This document shows, piece after piece, positions 28,829 to 36,262 of a stretch of 64,000 nt of DNA. Source of the stretch: Clostridia bacterium (GTDB taxonomy: Bacteria > Bacillota > Clostridia > Oscillospirales > Acutalibacteraceae). The DNA is taken from assembly GCA_024404095.1 (NCBI GenBank), contig JAKSQO010000007.1, positions 32,732 to 96,731 on the forward strand, read 5' to 3'. Under the pieces are notes generated by a model. The model was not told where the DNA came from. It did no database searches and saw only the letters and a list, made by a program, of their open reading frames with translations. The first letter of the stretch is position 1; each line of letters opens with the position of its first letter. The position numbers were made by a program, and so were the translations under genes.

Positions 28829-29782
28829 TTGAAAGATACAAAAACGCTCTATATTCTTGTCCCCTGCTATAACGAATCCGAGGTCCTTCCTCTTTCATCC
28901 AAGGTTTTCCGCGACAAGCTTATGCAGCTTATTGACGACGGAAAAGTCAGCGCGGACAGTAAAATCGCATTTGTTGACGACGGTTCAAAGGACAACACAT
29001 GGTCGATAATCGAAAGTCTGCACGAGCTTGACCCGATTTTCGTCGGTGTAAAGCTTTCAAGAAACCGAGGTCATCAGAATGCACTCCTTGGCGGTATGGC
29101 TACAATTGTCAAGGACTGTGATATGATTGTAACCATTGACGCGGATGTTCAGGATGATGTTAACGCTATTGATAAAATGGTTGATGAATATTATAACGGT
29201 GCCGAGGTTGTGTACGGCGTCCGTGATTCGCGTGAGACCGACACATTTTTCAAGCGCTTCACAGCTCAGGGCTTTTATAAGCTGATGAACGCTATGGGCG
29301 TTGAAACAATTTACAACCATGCTGATTTCAGACTTATGAGCTCACGCGCGGTTGAAGCTCTGCTTGAATTCAAGGAGGTCAACCTTTTCCTCAGAGGTAT
29401 GGTTCCTCTTGTGGGCTTCAAAACCGCACAGGTTACCTATGACCGTGCTCCGAGAATGGCAGGCGAATCAAAATATCCGCTGAAAAAAATGCTCACCTTT
29501 GCGTTTGACGGAATAACATCATTCTCAATCAAGCCGATAAGACTTATAACCTCGCTTGGTGCCGTTGCTCTGATTCTGAGTATTCTTTTCGCTGTTTATG
29601 CACTTATCAGTCACGCAACACATCACACCGTACCCGGTTGGACATCAACAGTTCTTTCCGTCTGGTTCTTCGGTTCATTGCAGTTAATTGCCACAGGCGT
29701 TGTCGGTGAGTATATAGGAAAAATATATCTTGAAACCAAGGGTCGTCCGCGCTTCTTCATAGAAAAATATCTGAATAAGTAA
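28829..29782 (+). CDS. Polyprenyl-phosphate glycosyltransferase (GtrB/DPM1-like)
   Basis: A GT2 domain (ILVPCYNESEVLP near 7, VDDGSKDNTW near 50, TIDADVQDDVNAID near 105) is followed by two membrane segments at about 228-250 and 270-295, the plan of enzymes that glycosylate undecaprenyl phosphate. It is related in layout to the protein at 7731-8669. The start is a TTG at 28829 with GGTGAT five bases upstream, giving 317 residues. It is monocistronic, divergent from miaB, and ends before a strong inverted repeat. The sugar is not deducible. Confidence 0.9.
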   Translation: MKDTKTLYILVPCYNESEVLPLSSKVFRDKLMQLIDDGKVSADSKIAFVDDGSKDNTWSIIESLHELDPIFVGVKLSRNRGHQNALLGGMATIVKDCDMIVTIDADVQDDVNAIDKMVDEYYNGAEVVYGVRDSRETDTFFKRFTAQGFYKLMNAMGVETIYNHADFRLMSSRAVEALLEFKEVNLFLRGMVPLVGFKTAQVTYDRAPRMAGESKYPLKKMLTFAFDGITSFSIKPIRLITSLGAVALILSILFAVYALISHATHHTVPGWTSTVLSVWFFGSLQLIATGVVGEYIGKIYLETKGRPRFFIEKYLNK

Positions 29783-29825
29783 AAAGCTACAACCGCATAA
29801 GAAATTATTTTAATTATAAAGCCAT

Positions 29826-29864
29826 ACCCGCCAAAAAGGATTTTAAAATTCCTCTTTGGCGGGT
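29826..29864. terminator. Long hairpin between convergent genes, probable terminator
   Basis: A 15-bp stem with one mismatch (29826-29840 with 29850-29864) and an AT loop sits between the convergent glycosyltransferase and Xre gene ends. The following bases are AT-rich but lack a clean T-run on either strand, which lowers certainty. Confidence 0.6.
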
Positions 29865-29907
29865 AAATTCTTCTATATCAACAATCTGAAATTTGTTGTG
29901 ACAGACT

Positions 29908-30681
29908 TTACATTATATTATTCATCAAATTCTCAATAAACGAATCATTATTACATTCATAAATGATTCCAAGAATCTGTTTTGCTTTTGAAAGATATGA
30001 TTCATCTTGGGTTGTTTGAAAAAGGGCATTCATATGATGTGAAATCGACCACGCAAGCGAAGTCAAAGCGTCCAAAGCAGTACTGCGTTTTTCTTCTCCG
30101 TCTAAAATACAAACCAGAGCATTTTCACGTCCTTTATATAAATTCGGCAACTTTTTTGCTTGCTCCAATGCCTTATTGCTCTCACCGTTTTTGAGATACG
30201 CAAAGCAGATATTATACATTGTTGCGCCTTTAACCTCGCAATCTTCACAGTATTTTATAATGTGCTCTTGTATGGCTATGGATTCACGCAAATTATCTGC
30301 TTTTTCTTCGTCCGTTGTTCCCGCCTTTTCGAGAGAGGTTGAAAGCTGTACTAGCAAAAGTGCATCATTGGGAAATGTTTGTAACGCTTGTTTCATAAGA
30401 GTAATGTTACATTTATGAAGTCCATTGTTATTATTTTCTCGCCATAAATTGTTTATCTCATCATATTTTTGGGGATTGGCATCCACACCAATAAGTTCAT
30501 CAACGCTTATGCCAAAGAAATATGCCAACGAGGGGAGGATTTCAATATCAGGATAGCCTTCTCCTCTTTCCCATTTACTTACAGATTGAGCCGATACACC
30601 TATAAGTGCACCGAGTTCCTCTTGCGTTAAGTTTTTTTCAAATCTCAACTTTTTTATTCTTTTATCAATTGCCAATTTCAT
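29908..30681 (-). CDS. Xre-family regulator with a TPR-like helical domain
   Basis: Residues 1-60 form a Cro/C1-type helix-turn-helix: IKKLRFEKNLTQEELGALIGVSAQSVSKWERGEGYPDIEILPSLA. The rest (about 85-257) is a run of helical pairs resembling tetratricopeptide repeats, as in Firmicutes Xre/TPR regulators that respond to a peptide or partner. The ATG at 30681 follows a CAGGTG site and lies about 37 bases from the predicted transcription start. The longer open frame would begin before that start point. A palindrome at 30706-30717 may be its own operator. 257 residues. Confidence 0.85.
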   Translation of the reverse strand: MKLAIDKRIKKLRFEKNLTQEELGALIGVSAQSVSKWERGEGYPDIEILPSLAYFFGISVDELIGVDANPQKYDEINNLWRENNNNGLHKCNITLMKQALQTFPNDALLLVQLSTSLEKAGTTDEEKADNLRESIAIQEHIIKYCEDCEVKGATMYNICFAYLKNGESNKALEQAKKLPNLYKGRENALVCILDGEEKRSTALDALTSLAWSISHHMNALFQTTQDESYLSKAKQILGIIYECNNDSFIENLMNNIM

Positions 30682-30705
30682 AATAACACCTGCTTTTATT
30701 AGATT

Positions 30706-30717
30706 GAAATGCATTTC
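30706..30717. promoter_or_regulatory. Candidate operator palindrome at the Xre/TPR promoter
   Basis: GAAATGCATTTC is a perfect 12-bp palindrome covering the predicted +1 to +12 region of the promoter at 30725-30753. Repressors of the Xre family commonly bind such sites in their own promoters; autoregulation here is inferred. Confidence 0.45.
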
Positions 30718-30724
30718 TGGTAAT

Positions 30725-30753
30725 AGTATAAATTATGAAAATTATTATGTCAA
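30725..30753 (-). promoter_or_regulatory. Near-consensus promoter of the Xre/TPR gene
   Basis: On the - strand TTGACA (30748-30753), exactly 17 bp, and TATACT (30725-30730). One of the best matches to the housekeeping consensus in the window. Between it and the protease stop at 30979 there is no gene, only the terminator at 30936-30968. Confidence 0.85.
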
Positions 30754-30935
30754 TAACTGCAAATTTGAATCAGAACAACGAATGGTTGAATTATTATATA
30801 CAAACATATTTTTGAAAAGACACTACTCAATTGTTTTAATAATGATACAAAGATTTTTGACTCAAACATATAAATATAAGTTTGTCTGTATCAATAGCAA
30901 ACATCAGATTTTGCCATAAAAATACTAATTAGAAA

Positions 30936-30968
30936 AGCTTGCTTATCCATTTGGAGGAAAAGCAAGCT
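30936..30968 (-). terminator. Terminator after the subtilisin-like protease gene
   Basis: A perfect 9-bp stem (AGCTTGCTT at 30936-30944 with AAGCAAGCT at 30960-30968) followed on the - strand by TTTTCTAATT, just past the protease stop codon. Confidence 0.7.
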
Positions 30969-30978
30969 GGTTTATTCT

Positions 30979-32913
30979 TTATAGGTTATTCATAACAGTG
31001 CCGACAACAATATTCATCAGCTTATCTGAATCGGGCGTGAAATCGCCGAGGTTGAATGTGCCAAGGTCTTTCGTTTCACCTCTGACGACCTCAAACTTCT
31101 CATTGTATTCAACATCACCGATTTTTGTGATTGTATATGAGCCTTCGGGAAGCTCAATTCTGAACTCGCCGTTCTCAGACGTAAGAAATCTGAAAATATC
31201 GCCTGTCTGTTCGCTGACAATTTCAATCTTTATATTTTCATCTGTCGGGTCAACAGGATTATCCGCCTTGCCCTGTGCAGCACCGTAATCACCGTTCGCT
31301 CTCAGTGCCGCCTCAACAGCAAGTTTTGCATTGACCATCGGGATTTCACCTGTCGGCAGATGCGATTCGCTCTCATTGTCAGCAACCATATACTTTGTGT
31401 TTTCAATATCACATACAAAGTGCTTGACCTGTGCTCCTGTAAAGCTCTGATTGATACTCCAGACAAGCGAGGTAACACCTGTTACAATCGGTGCCGCCAT
31501 TGAGGTGCCGCTCATGTAGCCGTAATGTCTGTTTTCATCTTCAAGGTCAAAAATCGTGCTGTAAATTGACGAGCCCGGAGCACAAATTGAAACCTGACTT
31601 CCGCCGTTTGAAAATGAGGACTGAACGTATGTGTTATATCCCGTGAATGCCGCCGAAGCAACAATGATAATTCTGTCAATAATATCCTGCGGCTTAACGC
31701 CGATAACAGTTTTTATCGCATTTTCTTTTGTAATTGTGCAGAAGTTTCCGTTATTGCTTGCATCGACCGCATATGATGAGCCGTCTTTCATTTCAGTACC
31801 GTTTCCTGCCGACTGACAGCAGATAAAATCATAACCTCTCTGCAGAAGCTTTGCCATAACGAAAGATGTGTACTTTGCTTCAATATCCTTAACAAATTTA
31901 TATCGATCTGTTGTGCCGTTTGTGATTGTACCCGAGCTTCCGAGCGAGAAGTTAATAACCTTAGCTCCGCTTCTTACGGCATTAACAAAACCTGTTGTGA
32001 TTCTTACATCGTTTATCCAATGCTGACCCTGCTCTTCATTTGCGTGCCAGTCTGCGCAGACAAGCTCACAATCGTCAACAATACCCGAAATACCGACGTT
32101 ATTATTATGCGTTGCACCGATTATTCCCGCAACATGTGTACCGTGATCATCGGGAGCATTTCTCTTTTCAAAGAACTTTGACGGAAATGAAATCTTGCCC
32201 TGCAAGTCTTCGTGCTCCGTATCAAAACCGCTGTCTACAATACCGATTTTAATATGGCTGAACTTATCCTTATAATCCCACGCTTTATCAGCGTCGATTG
32301 CCTTTATCCACCAGTTACTGTATGAAGAATAGCTGCCGTTAGCATTCTCGCTCCAGTTTGTATATCCGTTCCACGGATCTTCGGGAGCATAATCAGGCTT
32401 AACCTCGTTAGCAAGAATACAGCTTGCAAATTCAACGCTGCTATCTGTCATAACCTCATCGCACAGAGCGTTAATTTCATTTATATTTGCGCTCTGAATC
32501 TTGATTTCATACTGATTCATAAAACCTGTTTCGCCGACAATTTCACCGTTCACGGAATCAACAACACTCTGTTTTTCCGCATCAGTTGTGCCGTCGCGGA
32601 AGAAGACCGAAATTGCATCATTTATGTATGCGCTTGAGTCTTCCATAACGGTAACGCTTTCGTCAGTCGGCTCATAGAAAACATCGGTTTCATCCTCAAA
32701 ATCAACAATTGACTTATCATCAAGCGTAACAAATTCGCCCTTTTCGGCTTTCGTGGATTTTTCGATAGCTTTCTTTTCTGAAACAGACACAGACTGTGCA
32801 GCCTTTTCAGATTTCTCCAATTTTGAAACACCCGACGCAGTAATATCACGTGGCATTACAGAAAGAGAAAATGCAAGAATTACAGACAAAACAACTGAAA
32901 TGTATTTCTTCAC
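30979..32913 (-). CDS. Secreted subtilisin-like serine protease (S8)
   Basis: A 644-residue secreted protease. A signal peptide spans about residues 1-27 (MKKYISVVLSVILAFSLSVM). A propeptide (about 90-170) precedes the catalytic domain. The triad is Asp227 in IGIVDSGFD, His257 in DDHGTHVAGI and Ser471 in SGTSMAAPIVTG, with oxyanion Asn371 in QSAGNGT. The last 85 residues form a beta-sandwich resembling carboxypeptidase-regulatory/Cna-B modules (GEFRIELPEGSYTITKIG). No sortase motif or membrane anchor is seen, so it is probably released or wall-associated by that domain. The start is GTG with GGAGATGA upstream. Confidence 0.93.
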   Translation of the reverse strand: MKKYISVVLSVILAFSLSVMPRDITASGVSKLEKSEKAAQSVSVSEKKAIEKSTKAEKGEFVTLDDKSIVDFEDETDVFYEPTDESVTVMEDSSAYINDAISVFFRDGTTDAEKQSVVDSVNGEIVGETGFMNQYEIKIQSANINEINALCDEVMTDSSVEFASCILANEVKPDYAPEDPWNGYTNWSENANGSYSSYSNWWIKAIDADKAWDYKDKFSHIKIGIVDSGFDTEHEDLQGKISFPSKFFEKRNAPDDHGTHVAGIIGATHNNNVGISGIVDDCELVCADWHANEEQGQHWINDVRITTGFVNAVRSGAKVINFSLGSSGTITNGTTDRYKFVKDIEAKYTSFVMAKLLQRGYDFICCQSAGNGTEMKDGSSYAVDASNNGNFCTITKENAIKTVIGVKPQDIIDRIIIVASAAFTGYNTYVQSSFSNGGSQVSICAPGSSIYSTIFDLEDENRHYGYMSGTSMAAPIVTGVTSLVWSINQSFTGAQVKHFVCDIENTKYMVADNESESHLPTGEIPMVNAKLAVEAALRANGDYGAAQGKADNPVDPTDENIKIEIVSEQTGDIFRFLTSENGEFRIELPEGSYTITKIGDVEYNEKFEVVRGETKDLGTFNLGDFTPDSDKLMNIVVGTVMNNL

Positions 32914-32948
32914 AAAATCATCTCCATTATTTTCGCATTATAGAATAT

Positions 32949-32977
32949 ATATTACTTTATTTCAGCAGTTTAGTCAA
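32949..32977 (-). promoter_or_regulatory. Promoter of the protease gene
   Basis: On the - strand TTGACT (32972-32977), 17 bp, TAATAT (32949-32954), about 36 bases before the GTG start. A second TATAAT lies closer to the gene but lacks a -35 partner. Confidence 0.6.
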
Positions 32978-33039
32978 TCAAAATTTTTGACAATTTCAAT
33001 AAAATTTTCATTCAGTTTATAGATTTTTAATATATTTTG

Positions 33040-33048
33040 TGATATAAT
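33040..33048 (+). promoter_or_regulatory. Extended -10 promoter of the HydS-like gene unit
   Basis: TGATATAAT (TGn plus TATAAT at 33043-33048) with no good -35, about 30 bases upstream of the first DRTGG gene, which has a CGGAGGT ribosome site. This is the only promoter-like element seen for the five genes to 36235. Confidence 0.55.
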
Positions 33049-33077
33049 GGCATTATCAATTTCTCGGAGGTATAAAA

Positions 33078-33428
33078 ATGACAGTTAAAGAAATAGTTGA
33101 AATACTTGAAGGAAAAATTATTTACGGCGAAGATTATCTTGACCGTGAGGTATATAAAGCGTGCGGAAGCGATATGATGAGTGACGTTCTCGCTTTTGTA
33201 AAGGAGCAGGCGGTTCTTCTGACGGGACTTGTTAACCCTCAGGTTGTAAGAACAGCCGAGATGATGGATATTCAATGTATCGTTTTTGTCAGAGGCAAGT
33301 CGCCCGATATGGGTATAATTGACCTTGCCGAGGAAAGAGAAATTGTACTTATCAAGACCGACCTTGAAATGTTTACCTCCTGCGGTCGGCTTTACTCTCA
33401 CGGATTGAGAGGAGGCAGTGGAGAATAA
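33078..33428 (+). CDS. DRTGG-domain protein 1
   Basis: A small (116-residue) protein matching the DRTGG domain, a fold named after part of phosphotransacetylase/CBS-linked proteins and thought to bind a small ligand. Visible are VKEIVEILEGKIIYGEDYLDREVYKACGSDMMSDVLAFV at the start and a central LLTGLVNPQVVRTAEMMDIQCIVFVRGK. A similar gene lies at 35182-35508 in the same unit. Its stop overlaps the next ATG as TAATG. The role is likely regulatory: ligand sensing next to an anti-sigma-like ATPase and a hydrogenase-like protein. Confidence 0.8.
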   Translation: MTVKEIVEILEGKIIYGEDYLDREVYKACGSDMMSDVLAFVKEQAVLLTGLVNPQVVRTAEMMDIQCIVFVRGKSPDMGIIDLAEEREIVLIKTDLEMFTSCGRLYSHGLRGGSGE

Positions 33429-33850
33429 TGGAAGAAGTAAGGCTTCATTATGATGTCAATGCCTATGATTTTACCTGTGCAGGCGAGGCTTCCGGTAAGC
33501 TGAAGCGTTCGCTGAAAAATCTCGGCTTTAATTCCGCAGTTATCAGAAATGTTGCGATAGCCGTCTACGAGGCTGAAATCAATATGGTTATTCACGCAGA
33601 GGGCGGAGTAATTGATGCAATCATCACGCCCGACTGCATTACCGTTATACTTGCCGACCACGGTCCGGGCATTCCCGACATTGAGCTTGCAATGAAAGAG
33701 GGCTACTCTACCGCTCCCGAGAATGTGCGCGCGCTCGGCTTCGGCGCAGGCATGGGTCTGCCGAATATAAAGAAATATACTGATGAGATGAATATTGATA
33801 CCGTTATCGGTGTCGGAACAACTATTACACTTAAGGTTTACAATAAATAA
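33428..33850 (+). CDS. RsbW/SpoIIAB-like ATP-binding (anti-sigma-type) protein
   Basis: A 140-residue GHKL ATPase with an N-box AVYEAEINMVIHA (Glu48, Asn52), a G1 box LADHGPGIPD (Asp77) and a G2 box GFGAGMGLPNIKKYTDEM near 104-121. This is the stand-alone histidine-kinase-like ATPase fold of anti-sigma factor serine kinases such as RsbW and SpoIIAB. No anti-anti-sigma (STAS) or sigma gene is adjacent, so its target is unknown. It is translationally coupled to the DRTGG gene before it and lies 18 bases ahead of the hydrogenase-like gene. Confidence 0.85.
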   Translation: MEEVRLHYDVNAYDFTCAGEASGKLKRSLKNLGFNSAVIRNVAIAVYEAEINMVIHAEGGVIDAIITPDCITVILADHGPGIPDIELAMKEGYSTAPENVRALGFGAGMGLPNIKKYTDEMNIDTVIGVGTTITLKVYNK

Positions 33851-33868
33851 TTCGTAAAGGAGAAGGCA

Positions 33869-35191
33869 ATGGATACCGTATATCATTCTGTTGGTCTTGA
33901 CAAAAGCAAATGTCTCGGCTGTATGAACTGTATAAAGCGTTGTCCCACTCAGGCTATTCGTGTTCGCCGTGGAAAGGCGACGATAATTACCGAGCGGTGC
34001 ATTGACTGCGGTGAATGTATACGCATCTGTCCGCATCACGCAAAGAGTGCGCAGAGCGATCCGCTTTCCGTTATAAATGATTACAAATATAAAATCGCGC
34101 TCCCCGCTCCGTCGCTGTACGGTCAGTTCAACAACCTTACTGATGTCAATTATGTACTTACAGCACTTTTACAGATTGGGTTTGACCACGTTTTTGAGGT
34201 TGCAAGGGGTGCTGAAATAATATCAGATGCAACAAGAAAAATACTTAAACAGGGCAATGTCAGAAAGCCTCTGATTTCATGCGCCTGCCCTGCCGTGACA
34301 AGACTTATCACAATTTCATATCCCGAGCTGATAGACAACATCCTTGAACTGAATACACCAATGGATGAATCAGCCCGACTTGCCCGACTTGAAGCTATGG
34401 AGCGAACAGGCTTAAAAGCTGAGGATATCGGAGTGTTTTTCATTACACCTTGTCCCGCAAAAATTACCGCAATAAAAAATCCGCTCTGTCTTGAGCGTTC
34501 CGAAGTAAACGGCGCAATTGCAATAAGCGAGGTTTATCCCCTGCTTGTTCAGAAAATGGATAAGCTAAAGGATATAGAAACATTGTCAGAATCGGGTCGA
34601 ATCGGTGTCAGTTGGGCAAAGAGCGGCGGTGAGGCTTCTGCCTCGCTTTGTGAAAAGTACATAGCCGCTGACGGAATTGAAAATGTAATAAAAATTCTTG
34701 AAGAAATTGAGGACGAAAAGCTCAACGACATTGAGTTTATCGAGCTCAATGCCTGCACAGGCGGTTGTGTCGGCGGATGTCTGACGGTTGCCAACACTTT
34801 TGTTGCCAAAACAAGGCTTAATACGCTTCGCAAATACCGTCCTGTATCCTGCAATCACATTGAAGGTGATGAAGTGCCGAAGGAGCTCAACTGGGAGTAT
34901 CCGCTTGAGCCGATGTCCGTACTGAAGCTTGCCGACAATGTAACTGATTCAATGAAGCTGATGAATCAGGTTTCACAGATGGTTAAAAACTTCCCCGGTC
35001 TTGACTGCGGGACCTGCGGCGCACCCACCTGCCGGGCACTTGCCGAGGATATTGTCCGAGGATACGCAAGTATTGACCACTGCATTTTCAGACTTAAGGA
35101 CGAAATACAGTCAAGTACCGACAATGATGTTGATAATCTTTTACCTGTGCCCTTCCGAGGCATAGACGAGGAGAAATTAAAATGGACATAA
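33869..35191 (+). CDS. Putative sensory [FeFe]-hydrogenase-like iron-sulfur protein (HydS-like)
   Basis: The 440 residues hold two N-terminal 4Fe-4S ferredoxin motifs (Cys15, 18, 21, 25 and Cys44, 47, 50, 54), an [FeFe] hydrogenase H-cluster domain, and a C-terminal CxxCx4Cx16C Fe-S motif (Cys380, 383, 388, 405). The four H-cluster ligand positions are kept: Cys140 (SCACP), Cys195 (TPCPAK), Cys296 and Cys300 (NACTGGC). The proton-transfer cysteine next to Cys140 is replaced by Ala139, and the two Met that line the H-cluster pocket in catalytic enzymes are Thr193 and Asn294. This pattern is known from putative sensory hydrogenases (group C/D) rather than high-turnover ones. The domain is short and lacks a PAS domain. 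Confidence 0.85.
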   Translation: MDTVYHSVGLDKSKCLGCMNCIKRCPTQAIRVRRGKATIITERCIDCGECIRICPHHAKSAQSDPLSVINDYKYKIALPAPSLYGQFNNLTDVNYVLTALLQIGFDHVFEVARGAEIISDATRKILKQGNVRKPLISCACPAVTRLITISYPELIDNILELNTPMDESARLARLEAMERTGLKAEDIGVFFITPCPAKITAIKNPLCLERSEVNGAIAISEVYPLLVQKMDKLKDIETLSESGRIGVSWAKSGGEASASLCEKYIAADGIENVIKILEEIEDEKLNDIEFIELNACTGGCVGGCLTVANTFVAKTRLNTLRKYRPVSCNHIEGDEVPKELNWEYPLEPMSVLKLADNVTDSMKLMNQVSQMVKNFPGLDCGTCGAPTCRALAEDIVRGYASIDHCIFRLKDEIQSSTDNDVDNLLPVPFRGIDEEKLKWT

Positions 35192-35508
35192 AGACATTAA
35201 AAGAAAAACTCAATCTCAAGCTGCTTTGCGGCGATGACCTTGACAGAACAATAACAGGCTGTTACTGCGGTGACCTGCTCAGCTGGGTTATGTCACGTGC
35301 ACAGGAAAATGATGTATGGCTGACCGTTATGGGCAACATCAATTCAGTCGGTGTAGCCGTGCTTGCCGATGTTGCGTGCATTGTACTTACCGAAAACGCA
35401 GCACTTGACGCTGACGCTCTTCAACGTGCCGAGCAGAACGGTGTTGTGATTCTTCAGACAGATAAAAACACTTATCAGATGGCAGCAGCCATTTCGCAGT
35501 TGATTTAA
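35182..35508 (+). CDS. DRTGG-domain protein 2
   Basis: A 108-residue DRTGG-type protein (LKEKLNLKLLCGDDLDRTITGCYCGDLLSWVMSRAQENDVWLTVMGNINSVGVAVL). It overlaps the hydrogenase-like gene by 10 bases, showing tight coupling, and is followed after one base by the PHP gene. It is similar in plan to DRTGG protein 1 but clearly diverged, so the two may form a heteromeric sensor or bind different ligands. No catalytic residues are apparent. Confidence 0.8.
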   Translation: MDIKTLKEKLNLKLLCGDDLDRTITGCYCGDLLSWVMSRAQENDVWLTVMGNINSVGVAVLADVACIVLTENAALDADALQRAEQNGVVILQTDKNTYQMAAAISQLI

Positions 35509-35509
35509 A

Positions 35510-36235
35510 ATGGAATTCTATTACGATTTTCATATTCATTCCTGTCTGTCGCCGTGTGGCGACAACGATATGACGCCGTATAACCTTGTGAATATGGCGA
35601 AAATTCTCGGGCTTGATATTATTGCGCTTACCGACCATAACACCTGTCAGAACTGCAAATCCGCTATTGAGGTCGGTAAAAATATCGGGTTGACCGTTAT
35701 TCCGGGTATGGAGCTTTGCACATCCGAGGAAGCTCACGTCGTGTGTCTTTTTCCTGATGCCGACAGCGCAATGGATTTTTCGGATTTTGTCGTTGACGGA
35801 ATGCCTGCCATAAAAAACAAGCCTGCCATTTTCGGTGACCAGTTCATTATGGACAGCGCCGACGGAATCATCGGAACGCAGGAAAAGCTGCTGACGCTTG
35901 CAAGCAATATCAGTATCAGCTATGTGTATAATATTGTCGAAAGTTACGGTGGTGTATGCTACCCTGCTCATATTGACAGAAGCTCATTCAGCGTGATGTC
36001 TAACCTCGGTATGATTACACCCGACATGAATTTTTCCGCTGTCGAAATGACCGACAACGCAGACCGCAATAAAATGAAATCCGAACATCCGATACTTAAC
36101 GGTGCAAAAATTTTCAGTGGTTCGGACGCTCACTATCTTGAAAATATGAAAGAAGCTCAACACACAATTGAACTTCCCGAATGTTCTGCAAGGGCAGTTA
36201 TAGAATACATAAAGCAATTACCGAAAATGATATAA
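35510..36235 (+). CDS. PHP-domain metal-dependent phosphoesterase
   Basis: The 241-residue protein has the PHP metal-ligand set: FHIHSCLSPCG (His8, His10), LTDHNT (Asp42, His43), PGMELCT (Glu68), EEAHVV (His76), YPAHID near 150, and FSGSDAHYL near 205. PHP phosphoesterases hydrolyse phosphate esters or nucleotides such as pAp; the substrate here is unknown. As last gene of the DRTGG-ATPase-hydrogenase-DRTGG unit it could make or remove a signalling nucleotide, which is inference. It ends at a strong terminator. Confidence 0.88.
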   Translation: MEFYYDFHIHSCLSPCGDNDMTPYNLVNMAKILGLDIIALTDHNTCQNCKSAIEVGKNIGLTVIPGMELCTSEEAHVVCLFPDADSAMDFSDFVVDGMPAIKNKPAIFGDQFIMDSADGIIGTQEKLLTLASNISISYVYNIVESYGGVCYPAHIDRSSFSVMSNLGMITPDMNFSAVEMTDNADRNKMKSEHPILNGAKIFSGSDAHYLENMKEAQHTIELPECSARAVIEYIKQLPKMI

Positions 36236-36262
36236 AAACGGAGGTTTTCGCCTCCGTTTTTA
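36234..36262. terminator. Bidirectional terminator between the PHP and membrane-Xre genes
   Basis: CGGAGG (36239-36244) pairs with CCTCCG (36251-36256) around a six-base loop, flanked by A5 on the left and T5 on the right, so it can end transcription from both convergent genes. Confidence 0.85.

Noticed and set aside
29826..29864. Hairpin considered as a REP-like or mobile repeat
   Set aside because: Only one copy was seen in the window and it lies between convergent gene ends, so a terminator is simpler.
30704..30919. Open frame on the + strand in the region upstream of the Xre/TPR gene
   Set aside because: It covers the Xre promoter and operator, has no ribosome site and an AT-rich random composition.
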